Assembly: GCF_029267015.1 (NCBI RefSeq)
Contig: NZ_JARIEA010000073.1
Coordinates: 1-64,000, forward strand
DNA: 64,000 bases
Origin: Sporosarcina ureae
GTDB lineage: Bacteria; Bacillota; Bacilli; Bacillales_A; Planococcaceae
Direction: 5' to 3'
The translations under genes were made by a program, and so were the position numbers. This document shows, piece after piece, positions 43,411 to 52,464 of this stretch. The notes below the pieces were generated by a model. That model searched no databases. It was not told where the DNA came from and worked only from the letters and a program-made list of their open reading frames with translations. Numbering within the stretch: the stretch's first letter is position 1; the number at the start of each line of letters is the position of its first letter.

Positions 43411-44883
43411 TTGAATATCACAAAAGTATTCTGGTATAGCATAATAATATGTTTAGCAATTGTACTTTGGGGATCTATTGCCCCTGAACATTTAAATGGT
43501 TTAACCGCATCTATGACAGAGTTTATTTACACTCAGTTTGGTTGGTTTTATATGCTTGTCATTGTTGCTATGATTAGCTTTTGTCTGTATATGATGTTCT
43601 CACGCTTTGGTAAAATCAAACTAGGTAAAGATCATGATCAACCAGATTACAGCTTACCCGCTTGGTTTGCTATGTTATTTAGTGCGGGGATGGGAATTGG
43701 GCTGATGTTCTTTACTACAGCAGAAACGATTTCACATGCTTTCATTAAATCACCAAATGCTCTGCCGGGATCAGAACAAGCAATTTTAGATTCTCTACAA
43801 TATACATTCTTACACTGGGGTTTTCATGGCTGGGGATTATATGCTATTGTTGGTCTAATCTTCGCTTATTTTAAATTCCGTGTCGGTGCACCTGGGTTAA
43901 TTAGCGCAACACTTGAACCATTATTTGGGGCAAAGGCAATGCGTGGCACATTTGGGCAAATAATTGATACTCTGGCTATTTTCGCAACCGTTGTCGGCGT
44001 TGCCTCTACACTTGGCTTCGGTTCAGCACAAATTAATAGTGGGTTCACTTATGTATTTAATACACCAAACACGTTTAGCGTTCAATTGATTATTTTGGCA
44101 ATTGCCACAGTCATTTTCATCCTATCTGCTTGGTCAGGTATTGGAAATGGCATAAAATACTTAAGTTCAATTAACATGTGGTTCGCCATCATACTATTAT
44201 GCGCACTATTTGTTGTTGGACCATCGATGTATATTTTAAATATGTTCACTACAGGAATTGGTAGTTATATTAGCAACTTTATTCAAATGAGCTTCGAGTT
44301 AAAGCCAGAAAATCCAGAACAACGCGAGTGGATTAATGAATGGACCGTTTTTTATTGGGCATGGTGGATTTCTTGGGCTCCGTTTGTTGGCATGTTTATC
44401 GCTCGCGTATCCAAAGGACGTACGATCAAACAATTTATTACAGGTGTATTACTCGCACCTACACTCGTGACCATGATCTTCTTCGCAGTTTTCGGTGGTT
44501 CAGCATTGAATATCGAGCGAAACGGTATTGCCAAGTTATCTGAATTAGCTACAGAAACGGTGACATTCGGCATGCTGGAACAGTATCCATTTGGAACCGC
44601 ACTTTCATTCTTGACGATCATCGTCATTGCGATATTCTTTATTACGTCAGCCGATTCAGCTACGTTTGTACTCGGTATGTTCAGTACCGGCGGCCAACTA
44701 AATCCATCCAACTCAGTGAAAATCATTTGGGGACTACTACTTTCATCGATGGCTGCCATTGTCATGTATTACGGAGGAATTAGCGGATTCCAGAACATGC
44801 TCATTATTGCTGGTTTACCTTTTTCCATCATTCTTATTTTGATGCTCCTGTCCTTTTACAAGACAATCAAGAAAATACGATAA
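43411..44883 (+). CDS. BCCT family transporter (betaine/carnitine/choline type)
   Basis: 490 residues with 12 helices. The BCCT signature helix region reads FYWAWWISWAPFVGMFIARV followed by SKGRTI, and DYSLPAWFAMLFSAGMGIGL is the typical first conserved block. Such sodium- or proton-coupled carriers import glycine betaine or related osmoprotectants. The TTG start is preceded by a G-rich site (ACGGGGG). A short gap leads to an unknown 219-aa gene. No osmoregulatory element was recognised. Confidence 0.9.
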   Translation: MNITKVFWYSIIICLAIVLWGSIAPEHLNGLTASMTEFIYTQFGWFYMLVIVAMISFCLYMMFSRFGKIKLGKDHDQPDYSLPAWFAMLFSAGMGIGLMFFTTAETISHAFIKSPNALPGSEQAILDSLQYTFLHWGFHGWGLYAIVGLIFAYFKFRVGAPGLISATLEPLFGAKAMRGTFGQIIDTLAIFATVVGVASTLGFGSAQINSGFTYVFNTPNTFSVQLIILAIATVIFILSAWSGIGNGIKYLSSINMWFAIILLCALFVVGPSMYILNMFTTGIGSYISNFIQMSFELKPENPEQREWINEWTVFYWAWWISWAPFVGMFIARVSKGRTIKQFITGVLLAPTLVTMIFFAVFGGSALNIERNGIAKLSELATETVTFGMLEQYPFGTALSFLTIIVIAIFFITSADSATFVLGMFSTGGQLNPSNSVKIIWGLLLSSMAAIVMYYGGISGFQNMLIIAGLPFSIILILMLLSFYKTIKKIR

Positions 44884-44924
44884 ATAATAGGACAGATTAT
44901 ATTTCAGATGAGGCGGGATCATAA

Positions 44925-45584
44925 ATGAAGCTATTGAACGTTCGTAAAGGTCAATTCGTTTATTACAAAAATAAATTACACAAAGTCTACTCTATAAAAA
45001 CACTTCTTCAAAAATCGGTTCATCTCATTCGCTTGGAGGACTATGAACAAGAATTGGCTACAGCGAGAAGCATTGATTATTACAAACCTAGACATTTGGA
45101 TAGTTTCGTTTTCCTTAAAAAACGTTATACGCTTGATCAAGACGTCAAAGCTAAAGTGGGCGATTACATTTTGGTCATCAATCCAAAGCCTGATTTGCTT
45201 GATTTCCATCATCTTCATGCAATAGAACTCGTTTCATCGATTGAGAAAAACGGCATAGTTAGTAGTAAATCTAATGGTATTAAACATCACGAATATTGGG
45301 TGATGGTACCTGGTCTTATGGAAGGTGCAACGACTATTGACTTGCAAAATCCGGTGGTAGATGTAGTGGATGAACACGTATTAAATGAGGAAGAAGCCGA
45401 ATTGTCGGAAACGCATATACCGAAAGTTGGGGATGTGTACCAAAAAAATGATAGTGTCCCTTTCTATGCGATGATCGTCGCTATAAAAGGAGAAATCGTT
45501 TTTTTAGGTGGCAATGTAGAAGTGGAAATGAGTGAGTTAATTGATAATGAAGAATGGCGTTATGTGCCAAGTATAGTAAACTAG
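44925..45584 (+). CDS. Uncharacterised 219-aa protein
   Basis: Not recognised. It is soluble, with no signal peptide. Two similar beta-rich units appear: MKLLNVRKGQFVYYKNKLHK at the start and HIPKVGDVYQKNDSVPFYAM near the end, with KAKVGDYILVINPKP between them. These look like small SH3-like barrels. A GGCGGGATC site precedes the ATG. It may be co-transcribed with the BCCT gene (41-nt gap), and a strong terminator follows. Confidence 0.6.
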   Translation: MKLLNVRKGQFVYYKNKLHKVYSIKTLLQKSVHLIRLEDYEQELATARSIDYYKPRHLDSFVFLKKRYTLDQDVKAKVGDYILVINPKPDLLDFHHLHAIELVSSIEKNGIVSSKSNGIKHHEYWVMVPGLMEGATTIDLQNPVVDVVDEHVLNEEEAELSETHIPKVGDVYQKNDSVPFYAMIVAIKGEIVFLGGNVEVEMSELIDNEEWRYVPSIVN

Positions 45585-45619
45585 TAATTTGAGATAACAC
45601 TTGAATAGCAGCTTATTTC

Positions 45620-45651
45620 TAATGCACAACGTTAGTTAACGTTGTGCATTA
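45620..45651. terminator. Bidirectional terminator with 15-bp perfect stem
   Basis: TAATGCACAACGTTA and TAACGTTGTGCATTA are perfectly complementary with a 2-nt gap. It sits between convergent genes. Its right end contains the stop codon of the broken hydrolase gene on the minus strand. Confidence 0.8.
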
Positions 45652-46156
45652 ATTTGTAATAACCGATCTAGATACCGAATGAATCCAGTCGGAAATATCC
45701 TGGATCACTTGCTGATCCAGGTGCTGTTCAACGTTATACTCTTTCTTCGCTTTTCGTATTTCTCCATAAACAGATGGCATGAACGCATGATTCAAGTTTG
45801 GATAAAGTTTATATATAACCTTTGGATGATCTCCGAAAATGTCTTTATAACCGTTAAAATCATTTTCCACTGATACATGGAAATCTTTATCTCCTTGCAG
45901 AATAAATAGTTGATTTGGATCAATACGTGAATGTTCTCTTATCATATCATAGGACGACAATCCCCTTTTTTGACAAACCATCAGCAAGATCCTTAAAAGG
46001 ATAAATGATTCCGACTTTTTCATCCATATTCCTTGGACCAGAGCCATGCGCCAATACAACTCCAGGTAACAATTTATTCAATTCATCAGGAATGGTTAAA
46101 ACTCCGTTTAGTGGATACTTCGTTTTGGCACCGATCACAATCATTTCATTCCTCAT
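45649..46156 (-). pseudogene. Alpha/beta hydrolase with internal deletion
   Basis: The first part (MRNEMIVIGAKTKYPLNGVL...LPGVVLAHGSGP...LADGLSKKGIVVL) is the N-terminus of a dienelactone-hydrolase-like esterase with the oxyanion HGSGP motif. The frame then jumps to SSYDMIREHSRIDPNQLFIL and LYPNLNHAFMP, the C-terminal part with the catalytic His. The central region with the nucleophile GxSxG is missing and the junction is out of frame. Two ORFs in the track are halves of this gene. It cannot be active. Confidence 0.8.
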
Positions 46157-46237
46157 TGTATTTCCTTCTTATATAGTCAATCCATATGCCAATTACTCTA
46201 GTTTCGAATATTATGCATTACTGGCATAACGTTATTC

Positions 46238-46660
46238 TTAATTTGGATAGACTTCATTTATATAAATAAAAGATTGCTTTATTAATTTCACCAATACGTC
46301 TATATCAATATCATCTACTTTGTTTATATACACACATGATTTTCCGGTAGTATGTTTCCCGAAACGTTCCAATAAATCACTTCTGTGTTCATCCCCTGGA
46401 GTTACATATAAACTGATTTTAGCCTTTCGCGGTGAAAAGCCAACAATCGGTGCATCCCCTTCGTGTCCAGATTTATATTTGTAATGATATTTGCCAAATC
46501 CTATAATACTCGGTCCCCACATTTTGGCTTTACAACCTGTTGCTTCTGTAAATATATCTAATAACCTAAACGCATCTTCGCGTTTTTTAAGATGTTCCAC
46601 GTTTTCAATAAATTCGATAACACTGCTGTCGGTTTCTGTAGTTTTTAATTTGTACATCAT
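46238..46660 (-). CDS. DUF1801 family protein
   Basis: 140 residues. VIEFIENVEHLKKREDAFRL, AKMWGPSIIGFGKYHYKY and VGFSPRKAKISLYV are the conserved blocks of the DUF1801 (YdhG-like) family. The molecular role is unknown; the fold is small alpha/beta. AAGGAG lies 5 nt before the first of two tandem ATGs. It belongs to a run of small stand-alone genes on this strand. Confidence 0.8.
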   Translation of the reverse strand: MMYKLKTTETDSSVIEFIENVEHLKKREDAFRLLDIFTEATGCKAKMWGPSIIGFGKYHYKYKSGHEGDAPIVGFSPRKAKISLYVTPGDEHRSDLLERFGKHTTGKSCVYINKVDDIDIDVLVKLIKQSFIYINEVYPN

Positions 46661-46740
46661 CTAAACTCCTTCAAGTGTTGGATGTTAGCGAATAGTTTAA
46701 AGTTGAGGTAGTTCTTTCCCTAACACCACAACATTACGTA

Positions 46741-47166
46741 TTATTCAATGGCCACCAAAACTTCCAATGTACAGGCCTCCGCTCCCAATGCATGTATATA
46801 ACGTTCCAATCCATAGCTTTCTCTAATCCGTATCCCAGGCTTCTTTATCAGTTCAGAAAATACATAAGGGATGCTCTCTATTCCACCCAATACTTCCGCA
46901 ACAATAAATTTGCCGTTTGGAATTACAATTTCTTGCATGTTGGGTATATCTATACAGTGCTCCTTTTTGATACCTGCTAAATAATGAATGAAACCATCCT
47001 CTATTGATATGGTAATACCAAAGGATTCATCAGCCAGTTTAACATTTGGATATTTCTGCAGTTCTTCGTTTAATTGATCCCACAACTTAGGAATCTCCGA
47101 AATAGGTCCTTTCATTTCAAAACCTTTCACTGTGAATGATTCCATATAAATTATTCGTGTTTCCAT
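46741..47166 (-). CDS. GyrI-like small-molecule-binding domain protein
   Basis: 141 residues from ATG 47166 (GAGGGAAG upstream). The pattern VKGFEMKGPISEIPKLWDQL, YLAGIKKE, and the final RESYGLERYIHALGAEACTLEVLVAIE is that of stand-alone AraC-type effector-binding (GyrI-like) domains. No DNA-binding domain is attached. It probably binds or hydrolyses small cytotoxic compounds; this comes from the family, not from any motif here. Confidence 0.75.
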   Translation of the reverse strand: METRIIYMESFTVKGFEMKGPISEIPKLWDQLNEELQKYPNVKLADESFGITISIEDGFIHYLAGIKKEHCIDIPNMQEIVIPNGKFIVAEVLGGIESIPYVFSELIKKPGIRIRESYGLERYIHALGAEACTLEVLVAIE

Positions 47167-47297
47167 TGACTTCACTTCCCTCATTACCTAATTGTGATCT
47201 TCTTCTAAAATTGCAGTAAACTTTACAACTACTATTATTTTGTTTTATTCAACAAATGTTTATTTTGAATGAATTTACTATCCAGTTTTTCTTAAGT

Positions 47298-47395
47298 TTA
47301 AAACAGCTCCTCCAATATTCTTTTATATACGATCCGTTTCCCTTCCTCGAATTCTCGTAAATAGCCATCTACATATTTAGTTTCCACAGTCCACT
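47298..47395 (-). pseudogene. Short C-terminal gene fragment
   Basis: The minus strand reads EWTVETKYVDGYLREFEEGK RIVYKRILEELF and a stop, directly preceded by a stop upstream. It is a protein-like fragment of ~33 residues without a start. The family was not recognised. The surrounding 47185-47458 holds nothing else. Confidence 0.3.
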
Positions 47396-47458
47396 CTAGT
47401 TAGAACTAATCAGTGAGTCCGTACAAAACGTATGTTTTACGCATCTGGTAACACTTTT

Positions 47459-47860
47459 TCAATCCATTGGTAAGTCCAGTTGCCAAGAAACACCAAACTG
47501 GTCATTGACCCAGCCAAACTTTTTACTGAATCCGTAGTCACCCAACGGCATAAGTGCTTGTCCATTCATCAGTAATTTTTCATACAGTGCGTCAATCTCT
47601 TCTTCAGAATCACAAGTGAGATAGATTGAAAATGAAGGTGTAAAGGTGAACTCATGCTTTACATTACTATCAATACACATGAATTCCTGACCCTTTAGCG
47701 TAAAGATTGCATGCATCACTGTACCTTCTTCTCCCGCTTCATTTGCTCCGTAATGAATTATGCTTGTAATACCCGAGTCTTCAATAAGTGAACAATAATA
47801 ATTCATTGCTTCTTCTGCGTTTCCTTCTTGGAACATTAAGAATGGTGTCACTTTTTTCAT
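47459..47860 (-). CDS. VOC family protein (PhnB-like)
   Basis: 133 residues beginning KKVTPFLMFQEGNAEEAMNY, with SIIHYGANEAGEEGTVMHAI and the final YGFSKKFGWVNDQFGVSWQL. This is the PhnB/3-demethylubiquinone-methyltransferase-like branch of the vicinal-oxygen-chelate fold. A metal-dependent enzyme or a binding protein is possible; the substrate is unknown. AAAGGA precedes the ATG at a rather long distance. Confidence 0.85.
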   Translation of the reverse strand: MKKVTPFLMFQEGNAEEAMNYYCSLIEDSGITSIIHYGANEAGEEGTVMHAIFTLKGQEFMCIDSNVKHEFTFTPSFSIYLTCDSEEEIDALYEKLLMNGQALMPLGDYGFSKKFGWVNDQFGVSWQLDLPMD

Positions 47861-48103
47861 TGGTAGTCAATTCCTTTCCTGTTACATCAAATCAGTGTTT
47901 GTTGCTATCGAATTTTTTTAACCTAACTAGTATATTACCCAATATACCATTAAGTAATACGAATATTCTATTTGTAAATCATTTTCAACTCTTATCTATA
48001 TAATCGTACTAGCGATTCATCGCTATTTTCACCCAGACAACGTATAATAAGAAAAGCAGAAGAAGAATCATTTTTCTATAGTTAAAAAAAGAGGTGCAAT
48101 GAT

Positions 48104-48532
48104 TTGAAACAATTTGAAACCGCATTACCTGAGCAGTATGAAGCATTAAAAAAACAGGCCAATTATACGTCTAGCTGGCGAGATCGTTTGGAAGCAGTCA
48201 AAACATTATCGGATTATAAACATGACAAAGTCATAGATTTATTAAAAAACCGCATGCAGCATGATACTGTCCACCAAGTGCAAGTAGCAGCGTATGAAGC
48301 ACTTGCGGCGTTTGGCGAGGAAGTAGAGAAGCCGGCACCTGCACGTTTTGACATTATCAAAAACACAGACAAGATCTTCTTGCGCGTGAAAAAAAGCTTG
48401 CCGAAAGATCATACCGTGGCAGACTTTGCGGATAAACTAAAACGTATGCGTGTAGATGTCTTTGATGCATATGAAGGCGACAAAGGTACAGAATTTATGA
48501 ACTGGTTAGAGCAACGTTGGGCGAAGCTATAA
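48104..48532 (+). CDS. HEAT-repeat protein
   Basis: 142 residues starting with TTG after AGAGGTG. Residues ~20-75 (WRDRLEAVKTLSDYKHDKVI, HQVQVAAYEALAAFGE) form two HEAT-like helical repeats. The C-terminal half (VKKSLPKDHTVADFADKLKR) is helical and unknown. It is small and cytoplasmic, and probably mediates protein contacts. A very strong terminator follows. Confidence 0.7.
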   Translation: MKQFETALPEQYEALKKQANYTSSWRDRLEAVKTLSDYKHDKVIDLLKNRMQHDTVHQVQVAAYEALAAFGEEVEKPAPARFDIIKNTDKIFLRVKKSLPKDHTVADFADKLKRMRVDVFDAYEGDKGTEFMNWLEQRWAKL

Positions 48533-48536
48533 TATG

Positions 48537-48576
48537 AAAGAAAGCCATTTTCTCTGTTGAGAAAATGGCTTTCTTT
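48537..48576. terminator. Bidirectional terminator with 18-bp stem
   Basis: AAAGAAAGCCATTTTCTC and GAGAAAATGGCTTTCTTT are perfectly complementary around a TGTT loop, between convergent genes. Confidence 0.92.
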
Positions 48577-48611
48577 ATTTCACAATTACACTAAAATCAT
48601 CCACTTCAAAA

Positions 48612-49325
48612 TTACTTCTTCCGTAGCATCCTTCTATTTTTCTTAGTCGCTAAATCTGCCAGTCTAACCGGGATGGGTATTCGACTTTCATTATTAATTA
48701 ATTCCATCGTAATAGTAGTTGCAGTCGGTAAGTCTATATAGTTCCCACTTGAAACAAATATCGGTTTGACATTTTGATGCGTTCGTAAAGCTCTGCCGTA
48801 TATCTCTTTTTGTATACGTATATCTTCATAAGAACCCGCTACGTTTTCAGGCATTTTAAATTCGGCATCCGCTATTTTCAAGTAACTTTTGGCGATGCCG
48901 ATAGTTGGTTTATCCAGAAAGAAAGAAGCATGCGTAGCGATTCCCATATGCCTCGGATGCAAATAACCATTGCCATCAAACATAAACAGATCTGGCGTGT
49001 GTGTAAGCTTTTTGGCCGCTTCAATAACTAAAGGAAGTTCCCGAAATGCCAAATAACTCGCTATATAAGGAACGGTAATCGTTCCGGTGCTCGTTGTTTC
49101 CTCAATAACTGCCTTTGTAGCATAGTCGATGATGACGATGCTGCAAACGCCCCATTCCATCTCATCATCTTCCCAGTAAGCTACGTCCACCCCCGCAATG
49201 AGATGAATAGCAGAGGCAGTCGTTCTGTTTACCAAACGTATCTTTTCTTTTAAACCGCTTTGAATAGCATTCCATTTCGTATGGTCGTTCGATAGCGGAT
49301 GAACATCCTGTATATGTATTTTCAT
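48612..49325 (-). CDS. nfi: Endonuclease V
   Basis: 237 residues. The catalytic landmarks of endonuclease V are in order: IAGVDVAY (first Asp), PYIASYLAFRELP (substrate wedge and Glu), LFMFDGNGYLHPRHMGIATH (second Asp) and KPTIGIAKSYL. The enzyme cuts near deaminated bases such as hypoxanthine in DNA, and in some lineages inosine in RNA. The start is odd: AGGAGGA abuts the ATG with only 1-2 nt of spacing, and no alternative in-frame start exists nearby. Confidence 0.93.
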   Translation of the reverse strand: MKIHIQDVHPLSNDHTKWNAIQSGLKEKIRLVNRTTASAIHLIAGVDVAYWEDDEMEWGVCSIVIIDYATKAVIEETTSTGTITVPYIASYLAFRELPLVIEAAKKLTHTPDLFMFDGNGYLHPRHMGIATHASFFLDKPTIGIAKSYLKIADAEFKMPENVAGSYEDIRIQKEIYGRALRTHQNVKPIFVSSGNYIDLPTATTITMELINNESRIPIPVRLADLATKKNRRMLRKK

Positions 49326-49437
49326 TCCTCCTAGATGACTACATTGCTTCTGTCTATCGAGTAATCAGCTAACCTACTTTTAACTATAATATGTTCATTA
49401 TGAACGATATATATACTCTCCCCTGCTACTAGTGAAA

Positions 49438-50046
49438 TCATTTCTTGAAATTTATTAATTTGTATTTGAATAATAGGGTCATCCCCATATTCATTATGAA
49501 ATGAACAAAAATCGGCACTAGCAGATTATTCGTTTTGAAATAAATCCAACCAAAAACTAAGCTTGGGATGCAAATGTTCAGTAACATAATAGGCTTTTTA
49601 AAGTATTGGGTATGTATGAGCAAAAACAAACCAGTCGTTAATAAAATAGCACCCCATTCGTGGGATGTATAAAGGAAAAGTACGTTTTGAATGATGCCCC
49701 TAAAGAATGTCTCTTCGAACAGTGCCGCTATGAACATAAATAGGAAAATCCTTGGCAGGGAATCGTCTTGATAGGAATTATTATTGTCATCGATATAAGT
49801 CGATGGGATCGTAAAAGTCAGAACGACTCCGTATATAACTAAAGCAATGGATGAAACAACTACAATCATGATAGATTCCATTGGATGATCAAATGAAAGT
49901 AGATTTTGTATGGTGAGGATGTCATAAACTAACAAGGCAAATATGATAGCCATACAAATAAATGTGAATGAAGTAAATACGATCATCATGTCTTTAGTTT
50001 TGGATTCATCTGTTCTTTTTTTAGATCCATTGTTCACTTGATCCAT
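49438..50046 (-). CDS. CPBP family intramembrane protease (CaaX-like)
   Basis: 202 residues, six or more helices. The motif EETFFRGIIQNVLF holds the tandem glutamates. LFLLIHTQYF supplies the second motif's His and LVPIFVHFIMN the third. Together these form the glutamic-protease active site of CPBP (Abi/CAAX) proteins. Members process membrane proteins or bacteriocin-related peptides; no bacteriocin gene is adjacent. AGGAAG precedes the ATG. Confidence 0.88.
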   Translation of the reverse strand: MDQVNNGSKKRTDESKTKDMMIVFTSFTFICMAIIFALLVYDILTIQNLLSFDHPMESIMIVVVSSIALVIYGVVLTFTIPSTYIDDNNNSYQDDSLPRIFLFMFIAALFEETFFRGIIQNVLFLYTSHEWGAILLTTGLFLLIHTQYFKKPIMLLNICIPSLVFGWIYFKTNNLLVPIFVHFIMNMGMTLLFKYKLINFKK

Positions 50047-50161
50047 TTATATGACTTCCTTTCTAGATGACGTTGTTCAAGCTGAAATACTATCTGGTGA
50101 TTCATAAACTTTCTAAAATGCCCTCATTTTCTAGGGAGCGTTCCATTCGTTATCTTATTCA

Positions 50162-50404
50162 TCATTTTATCTTAGAAGGCATGACCCAAACTTTATACCG
50201 GTCCTCTCGTGTGTTTTCTGTAATCACCTTGAATTCTTCTATCGCAGCAAGTCTAAAAGCTAATGCATACGCTATTTTATAATCTGGTGTGTCATAGCCA
50301 TCATACAATCTAGCATACATGTCATTTGCTAATGAATCGGCCCAAACATCCGCTTCGAACATGCTATCGAATATAATATCCTCAGTTTTCCACCTATGCG
50401 TCAT
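50162..50404 (-). CDS. Uncharacterised 80-aa protein
   Basis: A clear GGAGG 7 nt before the ATG supports it as a gene. The protein is acidic, soluble and helical (DSMFEADVWADSLANDMYAR, KIAYALAFRLAAIEEFKVIT). I do not recognise the family. It lies between the protease and the Fur-boxed gene, pointing away from the latter. Confidence 0.55.
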   Translation of the reverse strand: MTHRWKTEDIIFDSMFEADVWADSLANDMYARLYDGYDTPDYKIAYALAFRLAAIEEFKVITENTREDRYKVWVMPSKIK

Positions 50405-50478
50405 CTTTTAACCTCCAATTATTGAGTTCGATTCATTAGAAATTTTTAAAAGCTACTATATCCCTTTTCCTTCTACTT

Positions 50479-50515
50479 GAAAATGATAGTCATTATCACT
50501 TGTTTATTGTATACT
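50479..50515 (+). promoter_or_regulatory. Fur box and promoter of the siderophore-binding gene
   Basis: GAAAATGATAGTCATTATC (50479-50497) matches the classical 19-bp Fur consensus at 17 positions. A candidate -35 TAGTCA lies inside it and a -10 TATACT is at 50510-50515, 17 nt apart. Iron-bound Fur would block this promoter. The start codon is ~200 nt further on. Confidence 0.75.
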
Positions 50516-50713
50516 AAAAGCAGTCTTCCTCTACTTGATTTCATGTAAGGATCTGTTAACATACTTTCTCGTAGGGATCAGCTTTATTATACAAAGAAAG
50601 GACGAGTTAATAAAACATATATACATATTTTGCAACAAACATATGGTTTTCTACCTGTATTCCAATGTAGGGTAGAGTCATTCGTAAATTCATCAAAAGT
50701 GAGGTTAATTATT

Positions 50714-51685
50714 GTGAAAAAATGGTCATTATTTGTATTCATATTTGCCTGTATGCTTGTGATTTCCGCATGCGGATCGAAAGAAATGGATACACAAACA
50801 GACAAATCGTCTAGCGCTACTCAAGAAGGCACGGAATCGACTGAAATCAAGATTAAGCATGAACTTGATGATCAAGAAGTAGTTTTGAATAAAGTTCCAG
50901 AAAAAGTTGTAGTATTGGATTTTGGTGTTTTAGATACGTTAGATTCATTAGGTATTGAAGTTGCAGGTGTTCCACAAAATGCGGTACCTGAGTATCTAAA
51001 AAAATACGCTGGATCTGAGTATACGAATGTCGGAAGTTTAGTGGAACCGGATTTTGAAGCAATTGATGGAATGAAACCAGACCTTATTATAATCGGAGAT
51101 CGTCAAGCTGAAATGTATGACGAATTCAAAAGTATTGCGCCAACCGTTTATATGAGTGTTGACTTTACGAACTATATGGATTCATTTACAAACAATATGG
51201 AAACGATTGCGACTATATTTAATGAAAAAGAACAAATCGACAAAGAAGTAGCTGAAATAAATGAAAAAGTCGAGGCTGTTCAAGAGAAAACGAAAGATCT
51301 AGATGCGAAAACGTTAATTGTCATGGTCAATGAAGGTAAAATAAGTGCCTATGGACCTGGTTCACGTTACGGTGGATTCATCCATGATGTGGCTGGATAT
51401 AAAGCGGTAGATGAAAATATTGAAAAAGCGAAATTTGGTCAATCCATTAACTTCGAATATATAACGGACAAAAATCCAGACATTATCTTTGTGGTTGACC
51501 GTAGTGCAGTGCTAAATCCGTCGCATGATAGTGCGAAGGAAGTAATAGAAAACGAGCTTGTGAAAAGAACCAACGCGTATAAGAATGACCATATTATTTA
51601 TCTGGATACAGAAGCATGGTTTTACGGCGGCGGATTGCAATCATCTAAAGTGATGGTTGAAGATACAAATGCGTATTGGAATTAA
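50714..51685 (+). CDS. Siderophore-binding lipoprotein (FecB/YclQ-like)
   Basis: 323 residues from GTG 50714, which follows GAGGT and gives a proper signal peptide with lipobox MLVISACGSK; the 28 extra residues in the track are noncoding leader. The peripheral-binding-protein type 2 fold is seen in KVVVLDFGVLDTLDSLGIEV, VEPDFEAIDGMKPDLIIIGD and YGPGSRYGGFIHDVAGYKAV. It resembles YclQ-type petrobactin/catecholate receptors. No permease or ATPase gene is adjacent, so it must use a transporter encoded elsewhere. A Fur box lies upstream and a terminator downstream. Confidence 0.88.
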   Translation: MKKWSLFVFIFACMLVISACGSKEMDTQTDKSSSATQEGTESTEIKIKHELDDQEVVLNKVPEKVVVLDFGVLDTLDSLGIEVAGVPQNAVPEYLKKYAGSEYTNVGSLVEPDFEAIDGMKPDLIIIGDRQAEMYDEFKSIAPTVYMSVDFTNYMDSFTNNMETIATIFNEKEQIDKEVAEINEKVEAVQEKTKDLDAKTLIVMVNEGKISAYGPGSRYGGFIHDVAGYKAVDENIEKAKFGQSINFEYITDKNPDIIFVVDRSAVLNPSHDSAKEVIENELVKRTNAYKNDHIIYLDTEAWFYGGGLQSSKVMVEDTNAYWN

Positions 51686-51718
51686 CAAGATACACATATC
51701 ATTGTTTTTAAACTAAAG

Positions 51719-51761
51719 AAAAACCATCTAAAGCTCTCCCTTTGCATTAGATGGTTTTTTT
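51719..51761 (+). terminator. Terminator of the siderophore-binding gene
   Basis: A 13-bp perfect stem, AAAAACCATCTAA/TTAGATGGTTTTT, with extra T-tail, ~35 nt after the stop. Confidence 0.9.
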
Positions 51762-51810
51762 CTGTGTAATCAAGTGAACATCGCTTGACCCCGGTGCTAT
51801 ACTCATCTCA

Positions 51811-52114
51811 CTAGTCCCCTATGTACGTCTCTTTACTACTTAACTTCACTAAAAATGGATATAGAATCAGAACCAAAATAAATAAAATAGGAAATAAGCT
51901 GAAAATTATAGCCCCAGGAATGTCAAAAAACAGTTGAATTAGTAATGGCAATAAAACAATCATAAGTGAACATACCCATTTTCCCCTTAGATTTTTGCGT
52001 TTGATACTGTGTTTTATCGCAATGAGGGCAAGTCATAGAAGGGTTCAATGTGGAAGTCTTTTTTATTGTTTGCATCCAACTCCATTTATTATGACAAATT
52101 TGGCATGTTGGCAT
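51811..52114 (-). pseudogene. Frameshifted CxxC...CxxC small membrane protein
   Basis: ATG 52114 (AGGAG upstream) starts MPTCQICHNKWSWMQTIKKT with CPHCDKTQYQ, the N-terminal pattern of the TIGR04104 (cxxc_20_cxxc) family. After about 37 codons the frame shifts. The continuation, RGKWVCSLMIVLLPLLIQLF and IIFSLFPILFILVLILYPFL, is the expected two-helix C-terminus. One nucleotide change near 51990 would restore it. It could be a real mutation or a sequencing error in an A-run. Confidence 0.7.
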
Positions 52115-52180
52115 ATAAATCACTCCTATATTTCTTTTAACTGGCCTTTTAACTGAATGGAATATCTAAAGCCATGCCCA

Positions 52181-52408
52181 CTAACCTTGTGCAGAATTCC
52201 TTTTTTTAATTAATAAATCCGAAACTACAAATGATATTACGGGAACTAATGGCAACAAAATTATCCAATTTCTGAAGCTAAAATAAAGTAAGGGCGCAAT
52301 AAAAGTAATTGTACCAAAAAATATAGTTAATCTGGACTTACTCTTTAGCCCTAGAAAAAGAAGAATAAGTGATATGAACATCATTAATCCCACGAAAATT
52401 TTTAACAA
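52181..52408 (-). CDS. Small membrane protein, three hydrophobic segments
   Basis: 75 residues from TTG 52408, preferred because AAAGGGTGG lies just before it; the track's ATG is ten codons earlier without a site. Hydrophobic helices are IFVGLMMFISLILLFLGLK, TIFFGTITFIAPLLYFSF and WIILLPLVPVISFVVSDLLI. Unknown family. It follows the next membrane gene on the same strand and may be co-transcribed. Confidence 0.55.
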   Translation of the reverse strand: MLKIFVGLMMFISLILLFLGLKSKSRLTIFFGTITFIAPLLYFSFRNWIILLPLVPVISFVVSDLLIKKRNSAQG

Positions 52409-52464
52409 AACATCCACCCTTTCACTTGTTAATCGCATAGAGCTTGTACAACAATCTGAACCCG

